Of a stretch of DNA of 57,031 bases, positions 33,586-43,218 are shown piece by piece. The notes beneath the pieces are model-generated. The model ran no database searches, was not told the origin of the DNA, and was given only the letters and a program-made list of their open reading frames with translations. Each line of letters begins with the position of its first letter. Positions within the stretch are counted from its first letter, which is position 1. Source of the stretch: Deltaproteobacteria bacterium (lineage in GTDB: Bacteria > Myxococcota_A > Polyangia > Polyangiales > Polyangiaceae); NCBI GenBank assembly GCA_003235365.1, contig QJWJ01000098.1, positions 1 to 57,031 on the forward strand, given 5' to 3'. The translations under genes and the position numbers were made by a program.

Positions 33586-36495
33586 ATGGGCAGTGCGCAA
33601 TTCGTCGTCGGTATCGACCTGGGCACGACTCACAGCGTGCTCTCCGCCGCGTTGCTCGAACGACCGCGTGTCCACCTCGTACCGGTTCCGCAGCTCGTCG
33701 CCCCGGGCGAGCTGAGTGAACGCGACTTGCTGCCTTCGTTCCTCTACCTGCCCACCCAAGGCGAGTTCTCGCCGCAGGAGCGTACTCTGCCGTGGGGGCA
33801 GTCGACCCACATCGTCGGCGAGTACGCGCGCAAACAAGGGGCGAAGAATCCCAATCGCCTCGTCGCTTCCGCCAAGAGTTGGATTTGCCACGGGGGCGTC
33901 AATCGCCGCGCTGCGATCCTGCCGTGGAGTGCGCCCGACGAGCTGGCGCATGTCTCACCGTACGAGGCCCAAGTCGCGTATCTGGCTCACCTGGCGCACA
34001 CTTGGAACGACAAGCATCCCGACGCGCCCCTGCACGAGCAAGACGTCGTGGTCACGGTGCCGGCGTCCTTCGACGAGAGCGCGCGCATCTTGACCAGTGA
34101 GGCGGCGGCGGAAGCCGGACTCGGCGAGGTACGTTTGCTCGAAGAGCCCCAAGCTGCGTTTTACGACTACCTGGGCGCGCTGAATGAGGGGTCGATTCCT
34201 GCATCGAGCTCGGGCACGACCGACCAACCCCCCTCGAACGACCAAGCGAAGACGGCGCGGGCTCAGCTCGCCGACGCTCGTTTGATTCTGGTCGTGGACG
34301 TGGGCGGCGGCACGACCGATCTCACGTTGCTGCGAGTGCTGCCGAGTCCCGCAGGGGACGCCTCGGCACTTCCGACTCTGGAGCGCATCGCCGTCGGTGG
34401 ACACCTGATGTTGGGGGGCGACAACATGGACGCCGCGTTGGCGTTCTACGCGCTGCAGAAGTCGGGGCTGGCGCAGCCCAGCGATGCGACGATCTGGTCG
34501 CGTCTCGTGCAGTCCGCGCGGGACGTCAAGGAGCGGCTGCTCGGTGTCGACGCTCCCCAGTCTGCCGTCATCTCCTACCAGGGGCGTGGCTCGAGTTTGA
34601 TTGGAAGCACGAAGAGCATCGTCATCACTCAGGAGGAAGCCATCGGCGTCCTGCTCGACGGCTGCTTTCCGCAGACGGCGCGGAGCGAAGTTGCAGAACG
34701 TACTGCGCGTGTGGGGCTAACGACGTTGGGTTTGCCGTACACGAATGATACCGCGGTGCCGCGCCACATCTGCGCGTTCCTGCGTCGCCATGCGGCGGCG
34801 GCGGAGGAGGCGGGCGCGAGTGTGTTCGACGGGTTGCCCCGTCCCGATCTGTTGTTGCTCAACGGCGGTGTGTTCCAAGCGCCCGCCGCGGTGCAGCGGT
34901 TGATGGAGGTTTTTGCCAGTTGGTACGATGGCGCTGCGCCGTCGTTGCTCGAGCACACGTCGCTCGACACGTCAGTGGCACGTGGGGCCGTCCGCTACGG
35001 GCTTGCCCTTCGCGGGCTGGGGACTGTGATCGGCGGCGGCACGCCGAAGGCCTACTACGTGGGCCTCGAGCACGAAGGACGGACCCGGGCCTTGTGCATC
35101 GCTCCGCGCAACGTCGAGCCCGGAACGCGGATCACCGTCCCCGAACGCCTGTTTGAGTTGCGGCTGAACGAGCCGGTTGCGTTTCCCTTGTTCACTTACA
35201 CCGGTGACCGCGCAGATCCCGCGGGTGCGCTGGTCGACGTGGACGCCGGCAGCGACGCACTCGAGCCGTTGCCCCCACTGGAAACTCTGTTGCGCGGGCA
35301 AAAGGACGTGAAGGTTCGTGAGACGGCGGTGTCCGTGAGCATCGAGACCTTCCTCGACGACGGTGGTAACTTGCGTCTCGCGCTGGTCAGCGCCCAGTTG
35401 CCACCCCGTCGCTGGACGCTCGATTTCGTGGTTCGCAAGGGCGCCGCAGTTTCGGAGGTCACGGCGGGGCAGCGTCCCGACGCATCGCCGGGTCGGGGTG
35501 GCTCCACGGCGCTTCCGTCGCAAGGGGCGGCTGCGGTCGACATTCCGACAGATGAAGAAGCGGAGCAAGGCGCCCCTGTGCATCCGCAAGCAAGCAAGGC
35601 TGCGCGGTTGGTGGTCGAGGCGTTCCGCAGTGACGACGAGGAATCGGCATCGGGGCTGCGCTCCGAGCTCGAGGCGCTGCTCGGGCCGCGGGGGGAGTGG
35701 TCGCTCGCGACGTGTCGGGCCATCGCCGATGCGTGTTTGCAGGTCGAAGCGCGCCGCGCTCGAAGTGCCGCACACGAGCTCAACTGGTTGCGGTTGTCGA
35801 GCTGGACGCTGCGCCCGGGTTTCGGCGCGCGCGGGGATCGGCAGCGACTCGATGCGTTGTGGTCGATCGAGCCCGCCGGGCCCGCACACGCAACCAAGAC
35901 GAACTGGGCCGAGTGGTGGATCCTGTGGCGTCGTGTGGCTTCCGGGCTCGGCGAGGAGCGGCAACACGCGCTTTTCGAGCACGTGCGTCCTGGATTGTGG
36001 CCACCGGGTAAACGAGACGGGTCTGCGCCGGGGGCGCCGCTTCATGGGCCGGTCGAAGCCATGCGCATGATCGCCGCCTTGGAGCGGCTTCTTCCGGCCG
36101 AGAAGGTGCGGGCGGGGACACGCTTCATCGAACAAGCCAAGAAGCTCGGTTCCTACTGGCCACTGGGGCGGGTTGGGGCGCGCGTTCCCTTCCACGGTTC
36201 AGCCGCGAACGTCGTGCCCAAGGTGCAGGCCGAAGCTTGGCTGGAGAAGTTGTTCGAGCTCGATTGGAAGGTGACCGACGGGGCCGCGTTTGCCGCAGCT
36301 TCGCTGGCGCGTGTCGCGGGCGATTCCCAGCTGGATGTCAGTGCGGCTTTGCGCGAGAGGGTCGCACAGCGCTTGGTGGACATTTCAGCCAATGCGACCT
36401 GGGTCGACATGGTGCTACGGCCCACGAACCTCGACGGGGGTGACGTCAAACGAGTGCTGGGCGACAGCTTGCCCGCGGGCCTGCGCTTGCGCTGA
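33586..36495 (+). CDS. Atypical Hsp70-family protein with long C-terminal domain
   Basis: A 969-residue Hsp70-like protein. The ATPase motifs VVGIDLGTTHSVLS, LVVDVGGGTTDLTLL and LLLNGGVFQAPAAV are intact. After a diverged substrate-binding region a low-complexity linker (about 620-665) leads to a ~300-residue helical C-terminal domain (ELEALLGPRGEWSLATCRA, SWTLRPGFGARGD, WWILWRRVASGLG) of the DUF3731 type, a hallmark of this longer Hsp70 class. It pairs with the preceding shorter Hsp70, so a heteromeric chaperone is plausible. The start ATG follows the previous stop by one base. Confidence 0.93.
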   Translation: MGSAQFVVGIDLGTTHSVLSAALLERPRVHLVPVPQLVAPGELSERDLLPSFLYLPTQGEFSPQERTLPWGQSTHIVGEYARKQGAKNPNRLVASAKSWICHGGVNRRAAILPWSAPDELAHVSPYEAQVAYLAHLAHTWNDKHPDAPLHEQDVVVTVPASFDESARILTSEAAAEAGLGEVRLLEEPQAAFYDYLGALNEGSIPASSSGTTDQPPSNDQAKTARAQLADARLILVVDVGGGTTDLTLLRVLPSPAGDASALPTLERIAVGGHLMLGGDNMDAALAFYALQKSGLAQPSDATIWSRLVQSARDVKERLLGVDAPQSAVISYQGRGSSLIGSTKSIVITQEEAIGVLLDGCFPQTARSEVAERTARVGLTTLGLPYTNDTAVPRHICAFLRRHAAAAEEAGASVFDGLPRPDLLLLNGGVFQAPAAVQRLMEVFASWYDGAAPSLLEHTSLDTSVARGAVRYGLALRGLGTVIGGGTPKAYYVGLEHEGRTRALCIAPRNVEPGTRITVPERLFELRLNEPVAFPLFTYTGDRADPAGALVDVDAGSDALEPLPPLETLLRGQKDVKVRETAVSVSIETFLDDGGNLRLALVSAQLPPRRWTLDFVVRKGAAVSEVTAGQRPDASPGRGGSTALPSQGAAAVDIPTDEEAEQGAPVHPQASKAARLVVEAFRSDDEESASGLRSELEALLGPRGEWSLATCRAIADACLQVEARRARSAAHELNWLRLSSWTLRPGFGARGDRQRLDALWSIEPAGPAHATKTNWAEWWILWRRVASGLGEERQHALFEHVRPGLWPPGKRDGSAPGAPLHGPVEAMRMIAALERLLPAEKVRAGTRFIEQAKKLGSYWPLGRVGARVPFHGSAANVVPKVQAEAWLEKLFELDWKVTDGAAFAAASLARVAGDSQLDVSAALRERVAQRLVDISANATWVDMVLRPTNLDGGDVKRVLGDSLPAGLRLR

Positions 36496-36536
36496 ACCGT
36501 GTGTCGTTCCGGATCTGTCGAGTCTGGTCGAGACGT

Positions 36537-37259
36537 TCACTCTCGCCGCATCTCGAGCGACAGACCGCGCGATGACGACAGCCGCATGGTGTCACCCTCG
36601 ACGCAGTAGCTGAGCTCGTCTGCCGGCCCCCAGAGGTCCCAGGAGATCTTCGATTCTTCCGAGTTGATGGACGCGTACGTGTAGGTTCCTTCGTTGAGGT
36701 AGCTGCAGGTGCATACGCCACAGTCCAACGTGCATTGGTCGAACTGGGAGCAAGAGCCGTCGTTCATCTCCGTCTCATCGACGAATACGGGGATCGAACA
36801 GCTATCGAGATGTCGCGCCCTGACGTCCAAGGGCCCGGCGGACACGGCAATCCCCCCTTGATCGTCGATGGTGAACTGCACGTCGAGGTCGCGGCGAAAC
36901 TCGCTGACTTCTCCGAAGCAGTAGTTCTCTCGGAACATGGAGGTCGTGGTGCCGTCGAGTTCGTTGATTGGATCGCTGAGGTAGTAGCGAAACCGGATCG
37001 GCATCGACGGCCAATCGAATCGTTCCGTCACCCAATGGCCGGTGAGATCCCCCGCACAAGGCTCGACGGGAGTCACGGTCCGCAAATCGAGGTCGCCCTC
37101 GCAGTCTTGGCCGGCAGGGTTCGGGCCCGGAGAATCGGGGCTGCCCGCCGACTGCGCAGCTTCGTCTGAGGAACTGCCGTCGCTGGAACAGCCTGCGCCC
37201 AGCAACGAACCCGAAGCCAGCATCACCCACGCGGGCACCGACACTCTCGTCCAGCTCAT
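36537..37259 (-). CDS. Cys-rich secreted lipoprotein
   Basis: A 240-residue lipoprotein of unknown function: a signal peptide ending in LLGAGCSSDG, a Ser/Pro linker, then a beta-rich domain (FRYYLSDPINELDG, LDVQFTIDDQGGIAVSAG) with about ten cysteines including the cluster CTLDCGVCTCSYL. The cysteines probably form disulfides in the periplasm or outside. It stands alone on the minus strand, convergent with the Hsp70 operon, with a 259-bp leader upstream. The ATG at 37259 opens the signal peptide. Confidence 0.75.
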   Translation of the reverse strand: MSWTRVSVPAWVMLASGSLLGAGCSSDGSSSDEAAQSAGSPDSPGPNPAGQDCEGDLDLRTVTPVEPCAGDLTGHWVTERFDWPSMPIRFRYYLSDPINELDGTTTSMFRENYCFGEVSEFRRDLDVQFTIDDQGGIAVSAGPLDVRARHLDSCSIPVFVDETEMNDGSCSQFDQCTLDCGVCTCSYLNEGTYTYASINSEESKISWDLWGPADELSYCVEGDTMRLSSSRGLSLEMRRE

Positions 37260-37518
37260 GACGATTCGATAACACACAGCGTGCCCGAGGCCCAGCCCGT
37301 TGCCGTGTCGCTGGGGATCACTGCGATGCTGCAACGATCGGTCGTGAACCAGCGAACGATATTCGTGCGACGGGGACAGCCGATGCTCGCCTGGTAGTGT
37401 CGAGACGCGTTCTGGCGTGGGATCCCGCGTCTCGACCCATCAACTCTCTGCGCGCCCGTCACGTTCTAACGCCGCAGTGGCCGTCATCGACAAGCCGACC
37501 GGGGCTCGGGTTCGCGCT

Positions 37519-40500
37519 TCAGAGCGGGCCGTCTTTGCCAGCGTAGGTGAACGGTCCCCAGTGGAATGGGTGCGGCGTGACCCGTTTCTGCGTGAGTTTG
37601 GCTTCATGCAGCGCGTCGAGGCGGCTCTTGCCCGCAACCATGTTTGCGTAGAACCGATCCATCAGCGTCACCGTGCTGGCGTCGCTGACCAACCACAGAC
37701 TCGCGACGACGCTGTGGGCACCGGCCATCGTGAACGCGCGTCGCAGGCTTTGCACCCCGTGCTGGGCGTCAGTGATGCCCAGGCCCGTTTCACACGCCGC
37801 GAGCACCACCACCTTGGTTCCCCGCAGATCCATGCGGGCGATCTCGTAGGCGGTGGCGAAGCTGTCCCAGGGTTCCGCCGCCTGGTCAGCGCCGGGCGGG
37901 CTCAGTACGAGCGCCGTTCGCAGCCAGTGCTCTTCGGGATCACTTCGTTTCGACTCGCCGCCGCTCGGCGGTGTGGACCCGCCGGGAACCAGTTTGACGC
38001 CGCGGCCAGGGATCGCCATTTCGTCGTCGGGCTGGACCAACACGAGGCCATGCGTGGAGATGTGCAGAAAGCGCGGTGCCGTCGTGGCAAACAACCGTTG
38101 CTCGTTGGCAGACGCGCCCAGGTTCCGTCGTGTCGTCGGGAGTCGTCGTTGGATGGCATCGGCTTCCTGCTTCGTACCCGGCAGCGGTTTGAAGTTGGAC
38201 GGTTGCAGCGCGGGGTGCTCGTAGCGCTTCCCTGGCGCATCGGGGAACGCGAAGATGCTGCCGACGGTCTGCGACGAGGGCTGCTCGCTCGGTCGGGTCA
38301 CGAGGTCTCGCGACGTGTTCGCATAGGCCACGCGGTATCTGTCAATCAGCCAATTCGTTCCGTCGTGAAGCGTTCCGATGGGGAGACGGTGCAGTTCGCC
38401 GTCGAGGGTGACGATCACTTTTCCCGCGCTCGGGATCTTCCCTGTCAAGGGCTTCCAGATCGCGTCGTAAGCCTCGCGCGCTGCGCGTTCGACCGAAGCC
38501 AAGTCGCTGGATGGCGTTCCCAGTTGCCGTCTGAGTGCGCTGACGACACCGTCGATGCGAGACGCTGCACCCACGTCGACGAGCAGCGGCGCCTTGGCGG
38601 TCCTGGTCACGACGAACGCGGCGTAGCGCGGGGCCGCGAATCGAGGGGAGGGCAACACCAGCTTGCCCAAATCTTTCAGTTCCGAGTCGTCAAAAGTGAC
38701 CGGGTTGTACAACACGAACTCGATGAGCGTTTCATCGCTCGCGAGCGCAGCCTGAACGGCTGACGTGAACGCCTGCTGCGGCCCAGTTCCCGGCGATTGG
38801 CGGGGCAGTCGCGTGAAGGGCATCGCTCCCGAAAGTGCCAAGCTTTTCGACCCGCGCGCTCCGAACAGTCGCGTCTCGAGTTCCGATACCGGATTGAGCC
38901 CGTTGGAACCGCGCGTCTGAGACTGGGAAGTGCGGGAGTGTCTCGTCGGCTTGGACAGCGACGTGCAATCGACCGAGGCGGCGCTCTGGTCACTCGGAAC
39001 GTCCGTCAGCGCCGTCAAGAACTCCGCCGCACGCTTCGCTCGCGCGTGCCGGGCCGTTGCCAAGCGCGCACTCTGGTCACGATGGGGTTCGGTTGCGGAC
39101 TGTCCCATGATGCCGAATGCCCGGTCTTTCCGACTCGCTGTCATCCAGTACGCGAGTAGGATGTCGTCGGTTCGAGCGGTGTCGTGGGCGAGCGTCAATG
39201 CCGTCGCTTCTTGCGCGGCCTGCAACAACACGACCGTGGCCGGAAGGAAGGCGAGGGTGCCCACCGGAGTGATGGCATCGACGGTTCGCTCGGATGCCAG
39301 AGCGCTCTCTAGCAGGGCGGTGGCTGCCTTGCGCTTGTCGCCGCGAATGACCCATTGCCGGGCGAGTAACCCGAGTTCGTCGGCACGCAGCGCCTTTGCC
39401 GCGACGAGGTGTTGGAACTTCTGCTCGTTCGACAGCAATCGGAGCTCACGTTCCTCGTACCCAACGCTTTGCAGCGAATTGGCGGTTGCGGCCAAGCCCG
39501 GCGCCGAACGTCGGATCATGCCGTTGATGGAGTCTTCCAGTCGCCGGTGCTTCGAAGCATCGTTCAGCGCGGTTCTGCTCCCATTGACGTCACCGAGTTC
39601 GAACAGCACGTCTGACTGGATGAGGTATGCGCGACTGAGCAGCGAGCCAGTCAATCCGGCACCAGCGTTTGGGTCCACGTTGCTGAACAGCTCGCTGAGC
39701 GTGACGAGTGCTCGTTTGCGTTTGCCCGCGGCATTGAGCACCTCTGCCAGACCCAAACGCGCCTCGAGCGCTTCGACGCTCTTGGGGCCTACCTTGCCGA
39801 CGTAGATGGCGATCGCTTGGCGGCTCTTCGCTTCTGCCGCCTCGTATTGGCCCTGACGCTGAAGACAGGCAGCTTCGGTGGAAAGTCGCCTGGCGCCTTC
39901 GAATGCGTCAGCGTGTTGCATCTGCCTACCGTGCCGCGCCATCGCTTCCATTTGGGCGCGCAGGAGCGGGTTGCCGCGCAGATTTTCTGGCAGCAGGTTT
40001 GGATTGGCCTGACTCAGTTGCCGCTGCATCATCAAGCGAGGGTCGAAGGTGCCGTCGGGTCGCGTGAATTGATGGACCAACGCTGCTTGACCGCCTTCGA
40101 GCGCCGCGGCGATGCGCGACTGTTGGTAGCGCAGCTTGCCCAAGGTGCTGGGGGCGCGACCGGATACTTGGCGCTCCATCGCGGCGAGACCCAAGATCGT
40201 GGTGAGCTCCTTCGCGCTTTGCTTCAGTTCGTCCTTGGTTTTGGCCTTCTCCGCATTCCTGAGCGCTCGCTGTACCTTCGCGTCGAGGTGTTCGAAGCGG
40301 GTCTGCGCGCCCGGATCGCCATGGATGGCGTTAGCGAGCGATTGCAGGGCTTGCGCCTGGGTGAGAAGCTTCTGGGCGTCGGGATACCGCTTCAGCAACG
40401 CGACCTTCTGCAGGGCCAGGACTTCATCGCGAGAGATCCTGCGTTTGCCGAGGGCGCTGCGTCCCTGGGCCAGAATACTCTCGGCCCTCGCAGTAACCCG

Positions 40501-41028
40501 TGTCGCATCGAGTTTCAGGTCTGTCGACGGCCCACCTCGCTCGTGCAGGCCACGCTGGGTGAACAGCCTCGATGCGGCCCTCGCTTCTTCGATCTCGGCG
40601 CGGGCAGCGCGCAGTTTGGTACTCAGCGCCTTCGCTTCGGGGACCCGTCGCGATTGCAGGATCATCGAGATCCGTGTGGCCTCGTCGAATCGATCGAACA
40701 TGCCTTTCGGGTACACACCGCTTTGCTTTGCTAGTTGCAGCTCCGTCAGTACTCGATTGACGAACTCGAGTCGGTCCTGCACCGCGGCATTGTGATGGTC
40801 GTGCTTCGTGCCCGACGGCTGAGCATGGCCTTGCCGAGGGCTCGTGAATGTCGTCGACGTCGATGCGAGACAGACTGCGACCATCGCGAGAAGTCGAGTG
40901 CGTCGGGCGATGCCGTTGCGCGGGGCGTCGAGTCTGCCGGTGGCCGTCCCCACGTGTTGCTCCCTTTCGATCACGTCGGTGACGTTCTGCTCGAGATCAC
41001 GGGGCGACGTGTCGGCTCCTCCTGACAT
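37519..41028 (-). CDS. CHAT-domain protein with TPR-like repeats
   Basis: A 1169-residue protein. Near the N-terminus (about 45-75) there is a hydrophobic segment after RRTRLL, ending near GHAQ, that looks like a signal peptide preceded by a hydrophilic extension. A long helical region with TPR-like units (SVEALEARLGLAEVLNAAGK) leads to a C-terminal CHAT protease domain: catalytic His993 in LHISTHGL and Cys1079 in LAACETGLG, followed by AGAHSVVASLW. CHAT domains are caspase-like peptidases used in bacterial self-killing, defence and protein processing; most are cytosolic. No typical substrate or sensor gene is adjacent; the MscS gene is divergent, 424 bp away. The ATG at 41028 is used; the exported form depends on the true start. 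Confidence 0.9.
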   Translation of the reverse strand: MSGGADTSPRDLEQNVTDVIEREQHVGTATGRLDAPRNGIARRTRLLAMVAVCLASTSTTFTSPRQGHAQPSGTKHDHHNAAVQDRLEFVNRVLTELQLAKQSGVYPKGMFDRFDEATRISMILQSRRVPEAKALSTKLRAARAEIEEARAASRLFTQRGLHERGGPSTDLKLDATRVTARAESILAQGRSALGKRRISRDEVLALQKVALLKRYPDAQKLLTQAQALQSLANAIHGDPGAQTRFEHLDAKVQRALRNAEKAKTKDELKQSAKELTTILGLAAMERQVSGRAPSTLGKLRYQQSRIAAALEGGQAALVHQFTRPDGTFDPRLMMQRQLSQANPNLLPENLRGNPLLRAQMEAMARHGRQMQHADAFEGARRLSTEAACLQRQGQYEAAEAKSRQAIAIYVGKVGPKSVEALEARLGLAEVLNAAGKRKRALVTLSELFSNVDPNAGAGLTGSLLSRAYLIQSDVLFELGDVNGSRTALNDASKHRRLEDSINGMIRRSAPGLAATANSLQSVGYEERELRLLSNEQKFQHLVAAKALRADELGLLARQWVIRGDKRKAATALLESALASERTVDAITPVGTLAFLPATVVLLQAAQEATALTLAHDTARTDDILLAYWMTASRKDRAFGIMGQSATEPHRDQSARLATARHARAKRAAEFLTALTDVPSDQSAASVDCTSLSKPTRHSRTSQSQTRGSNGLNPVSELETRLFGARGSKSLALSGAMPFTRLPRQSPGTGPQQAFTSAVQAALASDETLIEFVLYNPVTFDDSELKDLGKLVLPSPRFAAPRYAAFVVTRTAKAPLLVDVGAASRIDGVVSALRRQLGTPSSDLASVERAAREAYDAIWKPLTGKIPSAGKVIVTLDGELHRLPIGTLHDGTNWLIDRYRVAYANTSRDLVTRPSEQPSSQTVGSIFAFPDAPGKRYEHPALQPSNFKPLPGTKQEADAIQRRLPTTRRNLGASANEQRLFATTAPRFLHISTHGLVLVQPDDEMAIPGRGVKLVPGGSTPPSGGESKRSDPEEHWLRTALVLSPPGADQAAEPWDSFATAYEIARMDLRGTKVVVLAACETGLGITDAQHGVQSLRRAFTMAGAHSVVASLWLVSDASTVTLMDRFYANMVAGKSRLDALHEAKLTQKRVTPHPFHWGPFTYAGKDGPL

Positions 41029-41452
41029 GTCGTCACGATAACAGATCCGACGTGTCGCTGCTGTAACGCCAGGGCACCGCGCCGCTTGCCCTGCGCACGG
41101 AAATGCCCCGAAGAATCGCCCCATCGGGGGTGAGGGCGTTTTTCGGGGCCACGTTCGGGCAGCGTTACTCGCAGCTCGGTGCCCTAGGTTGTTGATTTGT
41201 CGCGGCAATCGACATGATTGCCGCTCTGGAGTGCTCTAGATTCCCTTTGCTCGGGTCGTCGCAGGGACCGCCGCGTGGTGGGCCGCGGGTCAGCAAGTTC
41301 GTTCAAGCTCGTCGTGTGGTGTTGCTCCATGGTCGCCTCGAACCACGTCCGCGGCCGCCGCCGACGAAGTCGTTTGCCGGCGCTCCTGCCACGCTGTCCC
41401 TCAAAATTGGGCTCATCCGTCACGACTCGGGTAGTCTCGTCGTGCCAATCCC
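41029..41452. promoter_or_regulatory. Divergent intergenic region with a long hairpin
   Basis: A 424-bp gap between the divergent CHAT and MscS genes. No coding frame in it has support. It contains a long imperfect hairpin at 41105-41149 (outer stem GCCCCGAA with TTCGGGGC, inner stem CGCCC with GGGCG). Promoters for both genes must lie here, but I cannot place them. Confidence 0.4.
41105..41149. terminator. Stem-loop, possible small-RNA end or attenuator
   Basis: The outer stem is 41105-41112 with 41142-41149 (8 bp), the inner stem 41117-41121 with 41134-41138, and the two 3-4 nt internal strands are A/T-rich. A run of five T lies within the right arm rather than after it, so a simple intrinsic terminator is doubtful. 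It sits in a divergent promoter region where no upstream gene needs terminating. Confidence 0.3.
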
Positions 41453-42499
41453 ATGCACACTGAACTGAGAGCTTGGATCAGCGATCCGGTGTGGCGCGCG
41501 GCGATCGTCCTCGTGGTTACCGTGGTTGTGGCGTTCGTCGTGCGCTGGATGATTCACGCCGTCATCGGTTCGCTCGTGCGACGCACGGCGAGCAACTTGG
41601 ACGACGAAATCTTCGCGGCCACTCGACGACCGCTGCTCGTCACGTTGATCATGGTCGGGCTGTACTGGGTCGCCCTGGATAGTCTCGAACCGCGCGTGGC
41701 ACACTTGACTCGGAACGTGCTGAGCACTGTCGCGGTGGTGCTGTGGTTGGTCGCGGCGCTTCAGGTCAGCTCGCTCACCTTCAAGGCGCTCGGGCATCGC
41801 TCTGCTGCGAAGGGATTGCTGCAAGCGCGCACGGTCCCAGCATACGACATGTTGGTGAAGGTGACGCTGCTGGCGTTGTCCATCTACGTCGTCTTCTTGG
41901 TGTGGGACATCGATCTGACGGCGTGGCTCGCCTCGGCGGGCATTGCTGGAATCGCGGTCGGTTTTGCTGCGAAGGACACACTCGCCAACTTGTTCGCCGG
42001 CTTGTTCATCATGGCTGACGCCCCCTACAAGGTCGGTGACTACATCGTGATTGAGGGCGGCCTGCGCGGGAAAGTGACTCACATCGGGATGCGCTCGACG
42101 CGAATCCTGACCCGCGACGACGTCGAGATCACCGTCCCCAATTCCGTGATTGGCAACTCGCAAATCATCAACGAAGACGGTGGGCCATTCGTGCATCAGC
42201 GCGTTCGTGTGCCCGTGTCGGTCGCCTACGGCAGTGACATCGACCGCGTACGCGAGGTGCTGCTGGCGTGTCCCCGAGGCATGGAACTCGTGCGCGCCGC
42301 GCCCGAGCCGCGCGTTCGCTTTCGAGAGTTCGGGGAGTCGGGGTTGGCGTTCGAGCTGCTCGTCTGGATCGACAACGCGGAAATGCGCGGCGCACTGCTG
42401 GACGAACTCAACAGCGCGGTCTACAAGGCCTTCGCCGGTGCCGGTATCGAGATCCCGTACAACAAGCTCGACGTGTACGTGAAACAGTTGCCGCGTTGA
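41453..42499 (+). CDS. MscS-family mechanosensitive channel
   Basis: A 348-residue inner-membrane channel. There are four predicted transmembrane segments, near residues 14-36, 60-80, 85-105 and 133-155. Then comes the pore-lining helix and beta-domain signature WLASAGIAGIAVGFAAKDTLANLFAGLFIMAD, then YKVGDYIVIEGGLRGKVTHIGMRST and ITVPNSVIGNSQIIN. The C-terminal alpha-beta vestibule domain (VPVSVAYGSDIDRVREVLL) is complete. Such channels open on membrane tension to release solutes after osmotic downshift. It stands as a single gene; the start ATG lies in the 424-bp divergent region shared with the CHAT gene. Confidence 0.95.
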   Translation: MHTELRAWISDPVWRAAIVLVVTVVVAFVVRWMIHAVIGSLVRRTASNLDDEIFAATRRPLLVTLIMVGLYWVALDSLEPRVAHLTRNVLSTVAVVLWLVAALQVSSLTFKALGHRSAAKGLLQARTVPAYDMLVKVTLLALSIYVVFLVWDIDLTAWLASAGIAGIAVGFAAKDTLANLFAGLFIMADAPYKVGDYIVIEGGLRGKVTHIGMRSTRILTRDDVEITVPNSVIGNSQIINEDGGPFVHQRVRVPVSVAYGSDIDRVREVLLACPRGMELVRAAPEPRVRFREFGESGLAFELLVWIDNAEMRGALLDELNSAVYKAFAGAGIEIPYNKLDVYVKQLPR

Positions 42500-42531
42500 A
42501 TCAACGCCGAGGCTCGTGCAAACGGGTGGTG

Positions 42532-43218
42532 TCAATCAACAGGGGTGATCTCGATCTGATCGATGAACAGGTCCCACGTGTTGTTGTCGTTGGTAGCGGT
42601 CAACGTCAGGGTTCGGGTTCCGGGGGTTTGAACGGAGAACTCGACGCTTTCCACGGCGCTGTCGGTTCCTCGGAAGGCGAACCGGCCCACGGAACGCGTA
42701 TCCAGTCGCAGTTCACCCGTTGCCGACAAATTGTTGCTGGAGGCGCCGGTGATGTCAGCGCGATAAGATCCCGGCTCGCTCGAGAAGTCGTACTCGATGC
42801 TGATCGAATCCCCGTTGGCGTACAGCGCGACGCCATCGAAGGGGGAGCTGACGATCTCGGCGTACTGTCCATCGATCTCCTCGTCTTCGGCTTGGAATAC
42901 CGTTGCCGTTGTCTGTGCTGGTTGTGATGGCCCCGATGGCGTTGGTGAAGAGGGGGGACGCGGGGGTGTGGGATCGCTGGGAGTGGGGTCATCACTCGTC
43001 GGGCCGCTCGGGGTGCTCGTCGATTCGACGGGATCCGTCGGGCCGTCCGTCGGCGCGGGGGGAAGGCTGACGTCCGGGCCGGGCCCGGCACTCCCGACGT
43101 CGGTAGCCGCGCCTGTGACCAACGACTCCGGCGCGGGCGGCGGTTGGGCGTCGGCACACGCGCAGGGGACGATTCCCACAGCGAGCAGAATTGGCGAGAT
43201 CCGGGAGGAGCGCGTCAT
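42532..43218 (-). CDS. Lipoprotein with a carbohydrate-binding-module-like domain
   Basis: A 228-residue exported protein. The signal peptide ends near GIVPCACADA; a Pro/Ser/Thr-rich linker of about 80 residues follows, then a beta-sandwich of about 130 residues (TVFQAEDEEIDGQYAEI, YDFSSEPGSYRADI, VESVEFSVQTPGTRTLTL, WDLFIDQIEI). This pattern, with an N-terminal 'AE' strand and a C-terminal 'lfIDqIei', is that of CBM6/CBM35-like carbohydrate-binding domains. No catalytic domain is fused. It may bind exopolysaccharide or cell-wall glycans. It is convergent with the MscS gene. The ATG at 43218 opens the signal sequence. Confidence 0.8.
   Translation of the reverse strand: MTRSSRISPILLAVGIVPCACADAQPPPAPESLVTGAATDVGSAGPGPDVSLPPAPTDGPTDPVESTSTPSGPTSDDPTPSDPTPPRPPSSPTPSGPSQPAQTTATVFQAEDEEIDGQYAEIVSSPFDGVALYANGDSISIEYDFSSEPGSYRADITGASSNNLSATGELRLDTRSVGRFAFRGTDSAVESVEFSVQTPGTRTLTLTATNDNNTWDLFIDQIEITPVD

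Noticed and set aside
32310..33626. Minus-strand frame of 438 codons inside the first Hsp70 gene
   Set aside because: Shadow of the Hsp70 gene; no motif.
34972..36195. Minus-strand frame of 407 codons in the second Hsp70 gene
   Set aside because: Pro/Arg-rich antisense translation with no similarity.
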